Under the pieces are notes generated by a model, which did no database searches, had not been told where the DNA came from, and saw only the letters and a list, made by a program, of their open reading frames with translations. Of a stretch of DNA of 64,000 nucleotides, positions 30,486-38,206 are shown one piece after another. The number at the start of each line of letters is the position of its first letter. The first letter of the stretch is position 1. The stretch comes from Alphaproteobacteria bacterium (lineage in GTDB: Bacteria; Pseudomonadota; Alphaproteobacteria; DSM-16000; Inquilinaceae). The position numbers and the translations under genes were made by a program. Location of the stretch: NCBI GenBank assembly GCA_028284045.1, contig JANQSN010000040.1:82834-146833 (forward strand). The letters are read 5' to 3'.

Positions 30486-31460
30486 TCAAGGTCGTATGTC
30501 GGCGGTTTCGCGCCCGGCGGCGGCGAGCGCGGCGGCCAGGGGGTAGGCCGGCGGTCCGGCGATCGGCACGGCGCGATGCGGTGTGTCGACCCGCAGGAAG
30601 GCCGTCGTGCCGGGCGGCAGCGCCGCCGGCCAGCGGTCGGTCAGCGCGACGCCGGTGCGCGCCAGCCGGTCGCGCAGCGCCTCGGTCGGCCCGGCGCTGC
30701 GCGGCGAGTAGACCACTACGAACCAGCTTCGCCGGTCCGCTGCCGCCAGATGGCGCTCGAACAGGTCCACCTGATCGAACACCCCGTCGAGCAGCAGAAG
30801 GCCGGCCAGCCGGTCGCCCAATCCTCCGCGGTCCATCGCATAGGCCAGCGCCCGGTAGCCGCCGGAGTAGGAGGCGAGCACCACCGGCGCGCGGCCCACC
30901 GCCTCGGCCGTCAGCGCCACGCGCTCGGCCAGCACGGCGGCCGCCTCCGCAAGCAAGGCTGCGAGCCCGTCCGGCCGATAGAGCTTGCCGGCGGCCGAAT
31001 CGATGGCGTTCACCGCAAGCTGCGGGGCGATCAGCAGGATGTTTCGTCCGGCGCGGTCGACCTGGTCGATCACCGCCGTCTCGCCCATCACCGCGTCGGG
31101 CAGGCGGGTGGCGTGATGGTGGAAGAAGACGAGAACCGCGAAGGGCTGGTCGTGCCGGAAGCCCTGCGGGACATGGAACAGGACGGTCCCGTCGCCGTAG
31201 TGCGGATCGTGCGGGTAGACCAAGCCATCCGCGGTGGTGTGGGCGGGCTGTCCGGTGGTCGGGTCAGTCGTGTCGAAGAAGGGCTGGCCGGTGGTGGGGT
31301 CGACGCCGGCATAGGGGAAGGGGGCGGTCGCCAGCGTCTCCACGAAGGTCAGCGAGCACATGCGTGTGTCCCGGCACAGCCCATCGTCGATCTGGGCGTC
31401 GGCGGCGCTGGCGAGCGCGAGCGTCAAGGCAGCCGTAAGGCCCGCCCTCAAGAATGGCAT
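30486..31460 (-). CDS. Exported alpha/beta-hydrolase-like protein
   Basis: 324 residues with a signal peptide ending near ADA. A nucleophile-elbow-like ASYSGGYRA places Ser199 as candidate catalytic serine, preceded by strand segments VLVFFHHH and ILLIAPQLA, and followed by LLLLDGVFD and a late DTPHR histidine. This is the order of secreted esterase/depolymerase-like alpha/beta hydrolases. Residues 54-72 contain a duplicated DPTTGQP motif. It overlaps the small exported protein gene upstream by 13 bp, so the two are co-translated. The substrate is unknown. Confidence 0.65.
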   Translation of the reverse strand: MPFLRAGLTAALTLALASAADAQIDDGLCRDTRMCSLTFVETLATAPFPYAGVDPTTGQPFFDTTDPTTGQPAHTTADGLVYPHDPHYGDGTVLFHVPQGFRHDQPFAVLVFFHHHATRLPDAVMGETAVIDQVDRAGRNILLIAPQLAVNAIDSAAGKLYRPDGLAALLAEAAAVLAERVALTAEAVGRAPVVLASYSGGYRALAYAMDRGGLGDRLAGLLLLDGVFDQVDLFERHLAAADRRSWFVVVYSPRSAGPTEALRDRLARTGVALTDRWPAALPPGTTAFLRVDTPHRAVPIAGPPAYPLAAALAAAGRETADIRP

Positions 31461-31810
31461 TCGCGGCCGATGGCGGCGAACGCCGCCTCCAGGCGGCCGG
31501 TAAAGGCGTCGACCTCGTCGAGCGACAGCATCGGCAGGCCGGTGGCCGGCTCATCCAGCGCCAGCAGGAAGAACCGCCGGGCGTCCGCCTCGCTCAACCG
31601 GTCGGTGAGACCGTCCACCATGCACCGGCAAGACGCCGCCGTCTGACCCTTGTCGATGCAGTCATCCAGCACCCGGTCGGCCAGGCGGTCCGCCGTCGAC
31701 GCCGCGGCCGGTGTGTTGATCATCACTGCAACCGTCATTGCGATCAGGCGATAACCGAGGCGATGAGCAACCGCACGGTGTCGATGCGCCGGGTTTGGCG
31801 CGCGAGACAT
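31448..31810 (-). CDS. Small exported protein upstream of the hydrolase gene
   Basis: 120 residues, not recognised. A hydrophobic segment (IAMTVAVMI, followed by AAAS) looks like a signal peptide. The mature part is mostly helical, with cysteines in DDCIDKG, ASCRCMV and a final ECHS that may form disulfides. Overlap with the following hydrolase gene suggests a partner, chaperone or inhibitor for it. ATG 31810 is chosen; ATG 31738 would shorten the n-region and is possible. Confidence 0.5.
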   Translation of the reverse strand: MSRAPNPAHRHRAVAHRLGYRLIAMTVAVMINTPAAASTADRLADRVLDDCIDKGQTAASCRCMVDGLTDRLSEADARRFFLLALDEPATGLPMLSLDEVDAFTGRLEAAFAAIGRECHS

Positions 31811-31911
31811 GGGATGATACCTTACAGTTCCCGAGTCGAGCTTTTCCGCCCCGAACCTCAAGGGTTGCGGCGGGGCCGCCCGGGACTATAGCGCAAACAG
31901 GGGTGGCGGCG

Positions 31912-33111
31912 ATGCGTCGGTTCTACGTCAGTCTTCTCCAGCCGATCGTGGCCATCGCCGTCCTGTGGCCGGCCGCAGCCGCGGCCGAGGCGACCAATGA
32001 CGACCTGCTGGCCGGCTGGCTCAACCAGCTTCGCCACGAGGCGGCGGTCATCACGGCGGAGATGGAGGGGCCGCGCACGCATGTGCCGGCCGGCGCGACG
32101 CTCCAGCTCGGCAGCGCCGGACCGCGCGTGGAGGCGCTGTTCCAGCGGCTGGTCGAGCTGAACGTCATGGACCCGCCGACCCCGCTGGACCCGTTGGAGC
32201 CGTCGGTCCTGCCGCCCGTCGTCTTCGACGCGGCGCTGGACGAGGGCGTGCGCCACTATCAGCAGGCGACCGGCCTGTTCGTCGACGGCGTCGTCGGTCC
32301 GCAGACCCTGGGCGCCCTGAATCGCAGCCGCGAGGAAGCGTTGCGCGCCGTGCACTGGACCATCAACGAGATGGAGGCCCTGCGCGCGGATCTGCCCGAC
32401 GCCTTCCTGGTGGTCAACATCCCCTCCCAGCAGGCGATGCTGATCCGCGACGGCAGCGTCGCGCGGGAGATGCGCGTGGCCGTCGGGCGGCCCGACCGGC
32501 AGACCCCGGTGATGGAGGACCGGATCACCCAGGTGATCGTCAACCCCACCTGGTCCGTGCCGCCGACCATCATGCGCAACGACGTGCTGCCGCGGCTGCG
32601 GTCGTCGGGGGCGGCCGGGGTCTCGGCCTCCTTGGTCTATCTGCATGGCGTGCGGGTCGATCCCGGGCTGGTCGACTGGTCGATGGTGGAGCCGTGGGAG
32701 ATCGCCATCGTGCAGCGGCCGGGCAACCACAACGCCTTGGGCCGCTTCCGCTTCACGCTGACCAACGGTCAGGCGATCTTCCTGCACGACACCAATTCCC
32801 GGTCGGTCTACGACCGCGTCTACCGCGCCGTCAGCTCCGGCTGCGTGCGGGTGGAGGATGCCCAGTCCTTCGCCGAGATGCTGGTGCGCCCGCAGGGGGT
32901 GACGCCGCAGGATCTGCAGGGCCGGCTGGACTCCGGATACACCCAGGTGATCGAACTGGAGCAGTCGTTGCCGGTCTATCTCGCCTACTGGACCGCGACG
33001 ATCGATCGCGACGCGGGCGTGGTGGTGCATCGCGACATCTACTATCGTATGGATCGGTTTACCGTCGCACTGCCGGAGACCGACGCCGAGGCCGCACGGG
33101 TCGGCGGCTAG
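31912..33111 (+). CDS. L,D-transpeptidase (YkuD domain) with peptidoglycan-binding domain
   Basis: 399 residues, exported (signal ending near AAAAE). A PG_binding_1-type region (about 65-135: RVEALFQRL and VDGVVGPQTLGALN) precedes a YkuD domain with the catalytic HDTNSRSVYDR and SSGCVRVED motifs, nucleophile Cys311. This resembles the YcbB/LdtD branch, which forms 3-3 peptidoglycan crosslinks. It is divergent from the small exported protein gene, sharing a roughly 100-bp promoter region. The ATG at 31912 begins the signal peptide. Confidence 0.9.
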   Translation: MRRFYVSLLQPIVAIAVLWPAAAAAEATNDDLLAGWLNQLRHEAAVITAEMEGPRTHVPAGATLQLGSAGPRVEALFQRLVELNVMDPPTPLDPLEPSVLPPVVFDAALDEGVRHYQQATGLFVDGVVGPQTLGALNRSREEALRAVHWTINEMEALRADLPDAFLVVNIPSQQAMLIRDGSVAREMRVAVGRPDRQTPVMEDRITQVIVNPTWSVPPTIMRNDVLPRLRSSGAAGVSASLVYLHGVRVDPGLVDWSMVEPWEIAIVQRPGNHNALGRFRFTLTNGQAIFLHDTNSRSVYDRVYRAVSSGCVRVEDAQSFAEMLVRPQGVTPQDLQGRLDSGYTQVIELEQSLPVYLAYWTATIDRDAGVVVHRDIYYRMDRFTVALPETDAEAARVGG

Positions 33112-33140
33112 CACGGGTTCGGGCGCCTGTCGGGCAAGCG

Positions 33141-33156
33141 GGGAGGCTCACCTCCC
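33141..33156 (+). terminator. Short hairpin after the L,D-transpeptidase gene
   Basis: GGGAGG and CCTCCC arms enclose a CTCA tetraloop 29 bp after the stop. There is no T-run, so this is at best a weak or Rho-assisted terminator. Confidence 0.3.
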
Positions 33157-33239
33157 GGACCTGCACGCCGGCCCCGCCGAGGCGCCGCCCGCCTGTTCGA
33201 TTGCGGCCTCGCGGTGGGGAGAGATGCGGACAGGCTTGG

Positions 33240-33662
33240 ATGACGGGACGGCATGGCGGTGACGGCGGCGCAAGACCGCCCCCTTCTGACGAGCGTCGTC
33301 GCTTTCCTCGCCTTGATGCCCTTCAGACCGGCGTCGTCATGGTGGACGGCCTGCTTCACCCGTTGGTGGACTGGTGTCCCGGCGGCTTCCTCTGCGCGAT
33401 GCCGGTCGGCCGGACGCTGCCGTTGGGCACCCAGCTCGACGTGCGGCTGATCGTCTCGTCGGACGGCGTCACCGTGTCGGACTTCGACATCAGCGCCGAG
33501 TTGCTTCGCTTCAACGAGCCGGATGGGACGATCGCCGCGCGCATCGATACCCTGCACGGCGTGGCCGCCGCGCGGTTCGAAGCGTTCTTCAACGAATGCC
33601 GGCAGAGCGGCGGCCCCCCCGACGACGAAGACGACGACGAAGACGAGGGTGGCGTCGGGTAG
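33240..33662 (+). CDS. PilZ-like domain protein with acidic tail
   Basis: 140 residues. ERRRFPRLD (Arg20, Arg21, Arg24) resembles the N-terminal RxxxR switch of PilZ, and VDWCPGGF (Asp44, Cys46, Gly49) sits where the DxSxxG motif is expected, with Cys in place of Ser. The remainder fits a short beta barrel. The C-terminus is strongly acidic (DDEDDDEDEGG). PilZ domains bind cyclic di-GMP; the altered motif makes binding uncertain. The start is ATG 33240, since an earlier ATG at 33224 is out of frame. Confidence 0.6.
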   Translation: MTGRHGGDGGARPPPSDERRRFPRLDALQTGVVMVDGLLHPLVDWCPGGFLCAMPVGRTLPLGTQLDVRLIVSSDGVTVSDFDISAELLRFNEPDGTIAARIDTLHGVAAARFEAFFNECRQSGGPPDDEDDDEDEGGVG

Positions 33663-33685
33663 CCGCTATCGTGGTTGCGCGACGA

Positions 33686-34939
33686 TCAGTCGGTGCCTTC
33701 GATCTTGGCGATGAAGCGCCGCAGCGGCTCCAGGAACGCCCGGCTGTCGACCGCCAGGTTCAACGGCGCACCCTTGTCGGTGGGCAGGAACTCGCTGTCG
33801 ATGGCGACGATCTCATAGCCGTTCGGACCCTCGATGAAGATCGGCGAGCCGCTGTCCCCCTGGGTCGTATCGCATTGGTGCAGCAGGCTGTCGTCCGCAC
33901 GGATCCCCGACACCAGGCAGCCGATATTGCCGGTCAGGTAGTCCGGGCTGTCCCAGCTATAGCCGGCCTGGAACAGACGGTGCCAGTCGCCGGCATCGGC
34001 GTCGGCGAGGTCGCGCTCGGTCCACGCGAACACCGAGAAGGTGCCGACGATGTCGCCGAGCGGCCGGTCGAGTTCCAGGAACGCCCAGTCGAGACCGCCC
34101 GGCCCGTCGGCCGGCGCCTGCGGATCGTAGAGCGGGTTGGCCAAGGCACCGACGACGGCGGCGGCAGCGATGTGCCGCCCGCCCTCATAGCCGGCGAACA
34201 GCCGCCCGGGGTCGGCAACCGGCCGGCCGACATCGTCCAGCACGCAATGCGCCGCGGTCAGCGCCACCCGCGGGGCGACCAGGGCCGCGGTGCAGCTTCC
34301 GCCGTCGCCTTCCAGAAGGCCGATGGCCCGCCAGGGCGGCTCGTCCGCCGGCGGCCGGATCCGGTCGTCATGGCCGAAGAAGTGGTCCTGCATGCCGGGC
34401 GGCCGGCTGCGGCCGAGGCAGTCGGCGGTGTCGGTGCGCGCGGCACAACGCCCGCTGCCCGATCCCGGCTCGTCGCAGCGGCCGTCGAAGGCGCTGACGC
34501 AGGCGTTGGTGCGATGGCGCAGATAGGCGACCGGCCGGCAATCCGTGACGTCGGTGCCGTCGATGCATACACCGGTGCCGATCCCGGGCTCGTCGCATTC
34601 GCCGTCATTGGCCCAATAGCAACTGTCGTTGCTGCCGGCGGCCAGGGCGCGGCAGTCGCTCTGGTCGGTGCCGTTCTGGCAGGCGCCGGTGCCGATGTTC
34701 GGATGGTCGCACTCGCCGTCATAGGCCCACTGACAACTGTTGTTGCCGGCGGCATGGGCGCGGCAGTCGCTGTCGTCGGTGCCGTTGGTGCAGACCCCTG
34801 GGCCGCCGTAGCGTTCTTCGTCGCAGGCGCCGTTTCGGGCATAGGGGCAGCTATCGTCGGCCAGGGCCGGCGAACCGGCCGCGACAACCACCCCCGCCAG
34901 GACGATCCAAGCGGCGAGGCGGACGAAACGGACGATCAA
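33686..34939 (-). CDS. Secreted trypsin-like serine protease with four N-terminal Cys-rich repeats
   Basis: 417 residues from a TTG that overlaps the stop of the regulator gene (TTGA). A signal peptide (to about ALA27) is followed by four repeats at 31-59, 69-96, 107-134 and 147-174, each with C-x7-C-x9/10-C-x8-C and a common CDEP-GTG-C-GTD-DC skeleton recalling an LDL-receptor class A module. The rest is a chymotrypsin-fold protease: LTAAHC, LDWAFLELD and the nucleophile TTQGDSGSP. The repeats probably bind calcium or a surface target and position the protease outside the cell. It is coupled to the regulator encoded immediately upstream. Confidence 0.78.
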   Translation of the reverse strand: MIVRFVRLAAWIVLAGVVVAAGSPALADDSCPYARNGACDEERYGGPGVCTNGTDDSDCRAHAAGNNSCQWAYDGECDHPNIGTGACQNGTDQSDCRALAAGSNDSCYWANDGECDEPGIGTGVCIDGTDVTDCRPVAYLRHRTNACVSAFDGRCDEPGSGSGRCAARTDTADCLGRSRPPGMQDHFFGHDDRIRPPADEPPWRAIGLLEGDGGSCTAALVAPRVALTAAHCVLDDVGRPVADPGRLFAGYEGGRHIAAAAVVGALANPLYDPQAPADGPGGLDWAFLELDRPLGDIVGTFSVFAWTERDLADADAGDWHRLFQAGYSWDSPDYLTGNIGCLVSGIRADDSLLHQCDTTQGDSGSPIFIEGPNGYEIVAIDSEFLPTDKGAPLNLAVDSRAFLEPLRRFIAKIEGTD

Positions 34940-35733
34940 TGGGGACGGGCTGGTGTCTCGGCCGCCGGGCGCACCCGTGCCAGACGGTAGCCGAGGCCCT
35001 GCATGGACTCGATCGCGTAGCCGGATTCGCATCGTTCCAGAAGCCGTCGCAGCCGATAGATCACCACCGCCAGGACCCGCGAGCGGGAGCTGTCCTGACG
35101 ATTGCTCTCGAGCTGCGCCAGGCGGACCAGCCGATCGCTGTCGATATACTGGTCGAGATGCCGGGCCAGGGCCAGCAGGATCGCGAACTGTTGCTTGGTG
35201 ATGTGGACCGAGCCGTTGGGCAGGCACAGCGTGCCGTTCTCCGGGTCCAGGCTGAGCGCGCCGACGGTGACCGCCGCGCGCACCGTCTTGCGCGGCCGGC
35301 GGTGCACGGCGTGCATGCGGGCCACCAGCTCCTCGGTGCTCATCGGCAGCGTCAGGCATTCGTCGGCGCCGGCGGTCAGGATGTCGGCGCGATCCTCCGG
35401 CCCCGCGGCGTCGATGATGACCACCAAGGGGACCGCCGATCCGCCGGCCCGCAGCTTGCGGGTCATCGCCACGCCGTCCGAGGCGGTCGCCGGGCGGACG
35501 ACGGCCATGTCGGGGGTGCGGCGGCGCATGCTGGAGGCCAGCCGGTTGAAGACGCAGGGGCTAACCGCCCAACCGCGGCTGTCCAGTGCCACCGTCAGCG
35601 AGACGCCGTCGCGCTCGTCGGCGGCGGCGACCACCACCCGGCAGTCGAGAGGGACCGGAGTGTCGGCGTATCGTGCGTTCGCCTCGAACCGGCCGGTCTC
35701 CGGCATTGCCACCACGGGCATATCGCTCACCAT
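34936..35733 (-). CDS. OmpR-type DNA-binding regulator with degenerate receiver domain
   Basis: 265 residues. Residues about 30-145 keep the receiver outline (VVVAAADE, PLVVIIDAAG and GADECLTLP), but the phospho-acceptor position after PDMAVV is Arg rather than Asp, and the usual Lys of the last switch motif is Leu. Residues 150-255 are a winged helix with ITKQQFAILLALA, SRSRVLAVVIYRLRRLL and the wing YAIESMQGLGYRL. It should bind DNA without classical phosphorylation. No kinase gene is adjacent. The downstream protease gene overlaps it by four bases, so it may control or be co-regulated with that protease. Confidence 0.8.
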   Translation of the reverse strand: MVSDMPVVAMPETGRFEANARYADTPVPLDCRVVVAAADERDGVSLTVALDSRGWAVSPCVFNRLASSMRRRTPDMAVVRPATASDGVAMTRKLRAGGSAVPLVVIIDAAGPEDRADILTAGADECLTLPMSTEELVARMHAVHRRPRKTVRAAVTVGALSLDPENGTLCLPNGSVHITKQQFAILLALARHLDQYIDSDRLVRLAQLESNRQDSSRSRVLAVVIYRLRRLLERCESGYAIESMQGLGYRLARVRPAAETPARPH

Positions 35734-35933
35734 CGGGTGTGGAGGGGCGCCGGCGGGGCCCCGTCAGATCGCAGTCTGCCGAGAAATGGTTAGCGAACTA
35801 TTGACGACGCCCGAAAAACCCTGCGAAACCGCGCCACGAGGCGGACGTATTGCCGCAGTTTCGGTGCGGGCTTGTGTATGCCGGCGGTGGCACCTTTTGA
35901 TCCCGCCGCAACCAGACGGATGATGGGTCCCGC

Positions 35934-36923
35934 ATGCGGTTCGACCAGGCATCGCGCTTCGCCGTCGCCCCGATGATGGACTGCACCGACCGGCATTGTC
36001 GGTGGATGCTGCGCACCCTGTCGGTCCGGGCGCTGCTCTACACGGAGATGGTGACCGCGAACGCGGTGCTGTTCGGCGACCGGGCGCGGCTGCTCGGGTT
36101 CGATCCGGCGGAATCGCCGGTGGTCCTGCAACTCGGCGGCGCCGATCCCGCAGCGATGGCCGAGGCGGCGGCGATCGGGGCGGCCTGGGGGTACGACGCG
36201 ATCAACCTCAATATCGGCTGCCCCAGCGACCGGGTGCAGTCCGGCCGGTTCGGGGCCTGCTTGATGAAGGAGCCCGAGCTGGTGGCGCGGCTGGTCGACG
36301 CGGTCGCCCAGCGGGTCGCCGTGCCGGTTTCGGTGAAATGCCGCCTCGGCGTCGACGAGCAGGAGGGCTATGGGCCGCTCCGCGACTTCGTCGCCACGGT
36401 GGCGGGGGCGGGGTGCCGGCACTTCGTCGTGCATGCCCGCAAGGCGTGGCTGAACGGCCTGAGCCCCAAGCAGAACCGGGAGGTGCCGCCGCTGGACTAC
36501 GCCCTGGTGCACCGGCTGAAGGCGGATTTTCCGGACTTGTCCATCGTGCTGAACGGCGGCATCGCCGATGTTGCCGCTGGAATCCGCGCGGCGGCCGGTC
36601 TGGACGGCATGATGCTCGGGCGCGCGGTCTACCAGCAGCCGATGCTGATGGCCGATGTCGATCCGCTGGTCTTCGCCACGCCAGCGCCGGCCGACGATCC
36701 GGCGATCGTTGCGGCGCGCATGGCCGACTATGCGGAAGGCTGGCTGGCTCAAGGCGGACGTCTCGCCGCGGTGACCCGTCATATGCTGGGTCTGTTCTAT
36801 GGTCAGCCGAGGGCGCGTCTCTGGCGCCGCCGGCTGACCGTCGACGGCGCTCGGGCCGACGCCGGCCCGGACGTGATCCGCCGCGCCCTGGACGCTGTCG
36901 CGGGCGCCGCCGCGGCCGCCTGA
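35934..36923 (+). CDS. dusA: tRNA-dihydrouridine synthase DusA
   Basis: 329-residue FMN enzyme that reduces uridine to dihydrouridine in the tRNA D-loop. It has the N-terminal VAPMMDCTDRHCR, TEMVTANAV, LNIGCPSDRVQSG with the catalytic-region Cys in GACLM, VKCRLGVD and HARKAWLNGLSPKQNR, which are typical of the A subfamily. It is followed 62 bp later by a strong terminator. Confidence 0.95.
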   Translation: MRFDQASRFAVAPMMDCTDRHCRWMLRTLSVRALLYTEMVTANAVLFGDRARLLGFDPAESPVVLQLGGADPAAMAEAAAIGAAWGYDAINLNIGCPSDRVQSGRFGACLMKEPELVARLVDAVAQRVAVPVSVKCRLGVDEQEGYGPLRDFVATVAGAGCRHFVVHARKAWLNGLSPKQNREVPPLDYALVHRLKADFPDLSIVLNGGIADVAAGIRAAAGLDGMMLGRAVYQQPMLMADVDPLVFATPAPADDPAIVAARMADYAEGWLAQGGRLAAVTRHMLGLFYGQPRARLWRRRLTVDGARADAGPDVIRRALDAVAGAAAAA

Positions 36924-36985
36924 CCCGCCGCGTTCGGCCGGCCGGGGGCGGTCCGCCGGGTTCTTGCGATCTTGTCGAACGAGCG

Positions 36986-37023
36986 TGCCGGACCGGGCCT
37001 TGCCCCGGTCCGGCATTTCTTCT
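36986..37023 (+). terminator. Strong rho-independent terminator after dusA
   Basis: A perfect 12-bp stem (TGCCGGACCGGG at 36986-36997, CCCGGTCCGGCA at 37004-37015) has a 6-base loop and is followed by TTTCTTCT. It closes the dusA transcript and marks the left edge of an AT-rich stretch. Confidence 0.88.
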
Positions 37024-37159
37024 CAAATACCCAACAAGTTTCTCTAAAAGAAAAAACAAAATAAAAGAGAATAAAGATTAAATAAAACTTGCGCAGCTTT
37101 ACCATTTATTATTTTATCTCCCCTTACGATGGGTTATGACTGAAAGAAAGGAGACAGTC
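37024..37159 (+). promoter_or_regulatory. AT-rich promoter and leader of sciP
   Basis: This stretch is dominated by A and T, in sharp contrast to the surrounding GC-rich DNA. It contains a TTAA-N7-TTGC sequence (37078-37092), one base away from a full CtrA-type TTAA-N7-TTAA site, and a TTTATTATTTTATC segment suited to a -10 region. AAAGGAG at 37147-37153 lies six bases before the chosen ATG at 37160. Control by CtrA is an inference from the near-match and from SciP being a CtrA-circuit protein. Confidence 0.45.
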
Positions 37160-37462
37160 ATGACCCGGTCAGAATGCAGTGTCCTGGCAGATGATCTGGA
37201 CGCGTCGATGGGGACGCAGAGCATCTTCGACGATCTGCCGCCGCCCGACGTGGTTCGCTGGGGGATAAGGCGCAAAGCCGCTGTCGTCCGCGCGATCGAG
37301 GCCGACGTGCTGTCCTTCGATGCCGCCTGCGTGCGCTACGGCCTCTCCACGGAGGAGCTTGAGAGTTGGGTGCGGCGCCTCAGCACCCATGGCGTCGCCG
37401 GGCTCAGGATCACCCGGCTGACGGACTACAGGGCGATCGAACGGGCCGAGCCGGCGGCCTGA
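37160..37462 (+). CDS. sciP: SciP-like CtrA inhibitor (DUF1153 helix-turn-helix protein)
   Basis: 100 residues. The block DLPPPDVVRWGIRRKAAVV, followed by SFDAACVRYGLSTEELESW and HGVAGLRITRL, is the DUF1153/SciP pattern (RRKAEVV and YTLTVEEFLSW in Caulobacter). SciP binds CtrA and limits transcription of CtrA-dependent flagellar and cell-cycle genes. Compared with the classic protein, the N-terminus is different and the central motif is less conserved, so it may be a paralogue. ATG 37160 has the better ribosome site; ATG 37136 would place that site inside the gene. Confidence 0.78.
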   Translation: MTRSECSVLADDLDASMGTQSIFDDLPPPDVVRWGIRRKAAVVRAIEADVLSFDAACVRYGLSTEELESWVRRLSTHGVAGLRITRLTDYRAIERAEPAA

Positions 37463-37483
37463 GGGCTCTCAACCAGAGACGTC

Positions 37484-38047
37484 TTAGGACGCGCGCTCCG
37501 GCCCGGTCGATCGGGGTGCTGGCGACCCGCCCTTCGCCGCCGCGCGGGTCGCCCGCACCTTGCCCTTGGCGGTCGCCGCCGACGTCGGGGTGCCGGCCGC
37601 GGCGGTCTTGCCGGAGGATGCATCCGGCTTGGATCTCCTGGCGTCGTCGCCCGCAGGCGCCTTCGGCGGCTTCGCCGATTTCGCTGGCTTGCCGACCTTC
37701 GTCGACTTGTCGGTCTTGCCGGCCTTCTTCGGCTTATCAGTCTCGGGTGCCTTGGCGTTCGACTTCTTCGCCGCCGTCTTGTTCGCCGCCGTCTTGCTCT
37801 TTGCTTCGGCGGTCTCCTCGATCGCCGCTGCGTCGGGATTAGGCTCTGGCCCGTTGTAGTCGTGCACGCCCTGGGTCAGCGCATGGCAGGCTAGACGGAT
37901 ATATTTCGGTATTTCGATCTTCTCACCGTCGCGCTCCCCCTTCTCATAATACTGCACGACGCGGCGCTTCAGACCGAGGGCGCTGGCAGCTTCTTTTTGC
38001 GACAGCTCGAGGGATTTGCGCCAGTGGCGGAAGCTCTTGGGGGTCAT
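37484..38047 (-). CDS. XRE-type helix-turn-helix protein with histone-H1-like Lys/Ala tail
   Basis: 187 residues. The first 55 or so are a Cro/CI-type helix-turn-helix (LSQKEAASALGLKRRVVQYYEKG). The remaining 110 are a low-complexity Lys/Ala/Pro/Thr tail with KTAAKKS and KAGKTDKSTKVGKPAKSAK runs, like bacterial histone H1 or AlgP tails. It should bind a specific site by the first part and DNA non-specifically by the tail. It is divergent from the microprotein gene at 38207, with a perfect palindrome between them as candidate operator. It converges on sciP. Confidence 0.75.
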   Translation of the reverse strand: MTPKSFRHWRKSLELSQKEAASALGLKRRVVQYYEKGERDGEKIEIPKYIRLACHALTQGVHDYNGPEPNPDAAAIEETAEAKSKTAANKTAAKKSNAKAPETDKPKKAGKTDKSTKVGKPAKSAKPPKAPAGDDARRSKPDASSGKTAAAGTPTSAATAKGKVRATRAAAKGGSPAPRSTGPERAS

Positions 38048-38103
38048 CAGCCGTGTTCCGATCCGATTTCTTCGGTTAACGAGGCCCGGTTGCACATAGG
38101 CTC

Positions 38104-38134
38104 TTGAAAAATGCGCACCATGTGCGCATATAAT
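38104..38134 (+). promoter_or_regulatory. Promoter with perfect palindromic operator between -35 and -10
   Basis: TTGAAA (38104-38109) and a consensus TATAAT (38129-38134) are 19 bp apart. The spacer is filled by a perfect palindrome with arms ATGCGCAC (38111-38118) and GTGCGCAT (38122-38129) around CAT. The layout is that of a repressor-controlled promoter reading toward the microprotein gene. The XRE protein encoded just to the left is the obvious candidate ligand. Confidence 0.75.
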
Positions 38135-38206
38135 AGGGCATATCGGACGACCGCGAAAGACGGAGTGACCGACGACGCCGCAGCGCGAATGAAACAGGAG
38201 AGACCG

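Noticed and set aside
34580..34880. Possible CRISPR-like or minisatellite repeat
   Set aside because: The DNA periodicity comes from the Cys-rich protein repeats of the protease gene; the units diverge at synonymous positions and there are no spacers.
37078..37092. CtrA box upstream of sciP
   Set aside because: Only seven of eight consensus bases match (TTAA-N7-TTGC); kept as a hint in the promoter entry, not called as a site.
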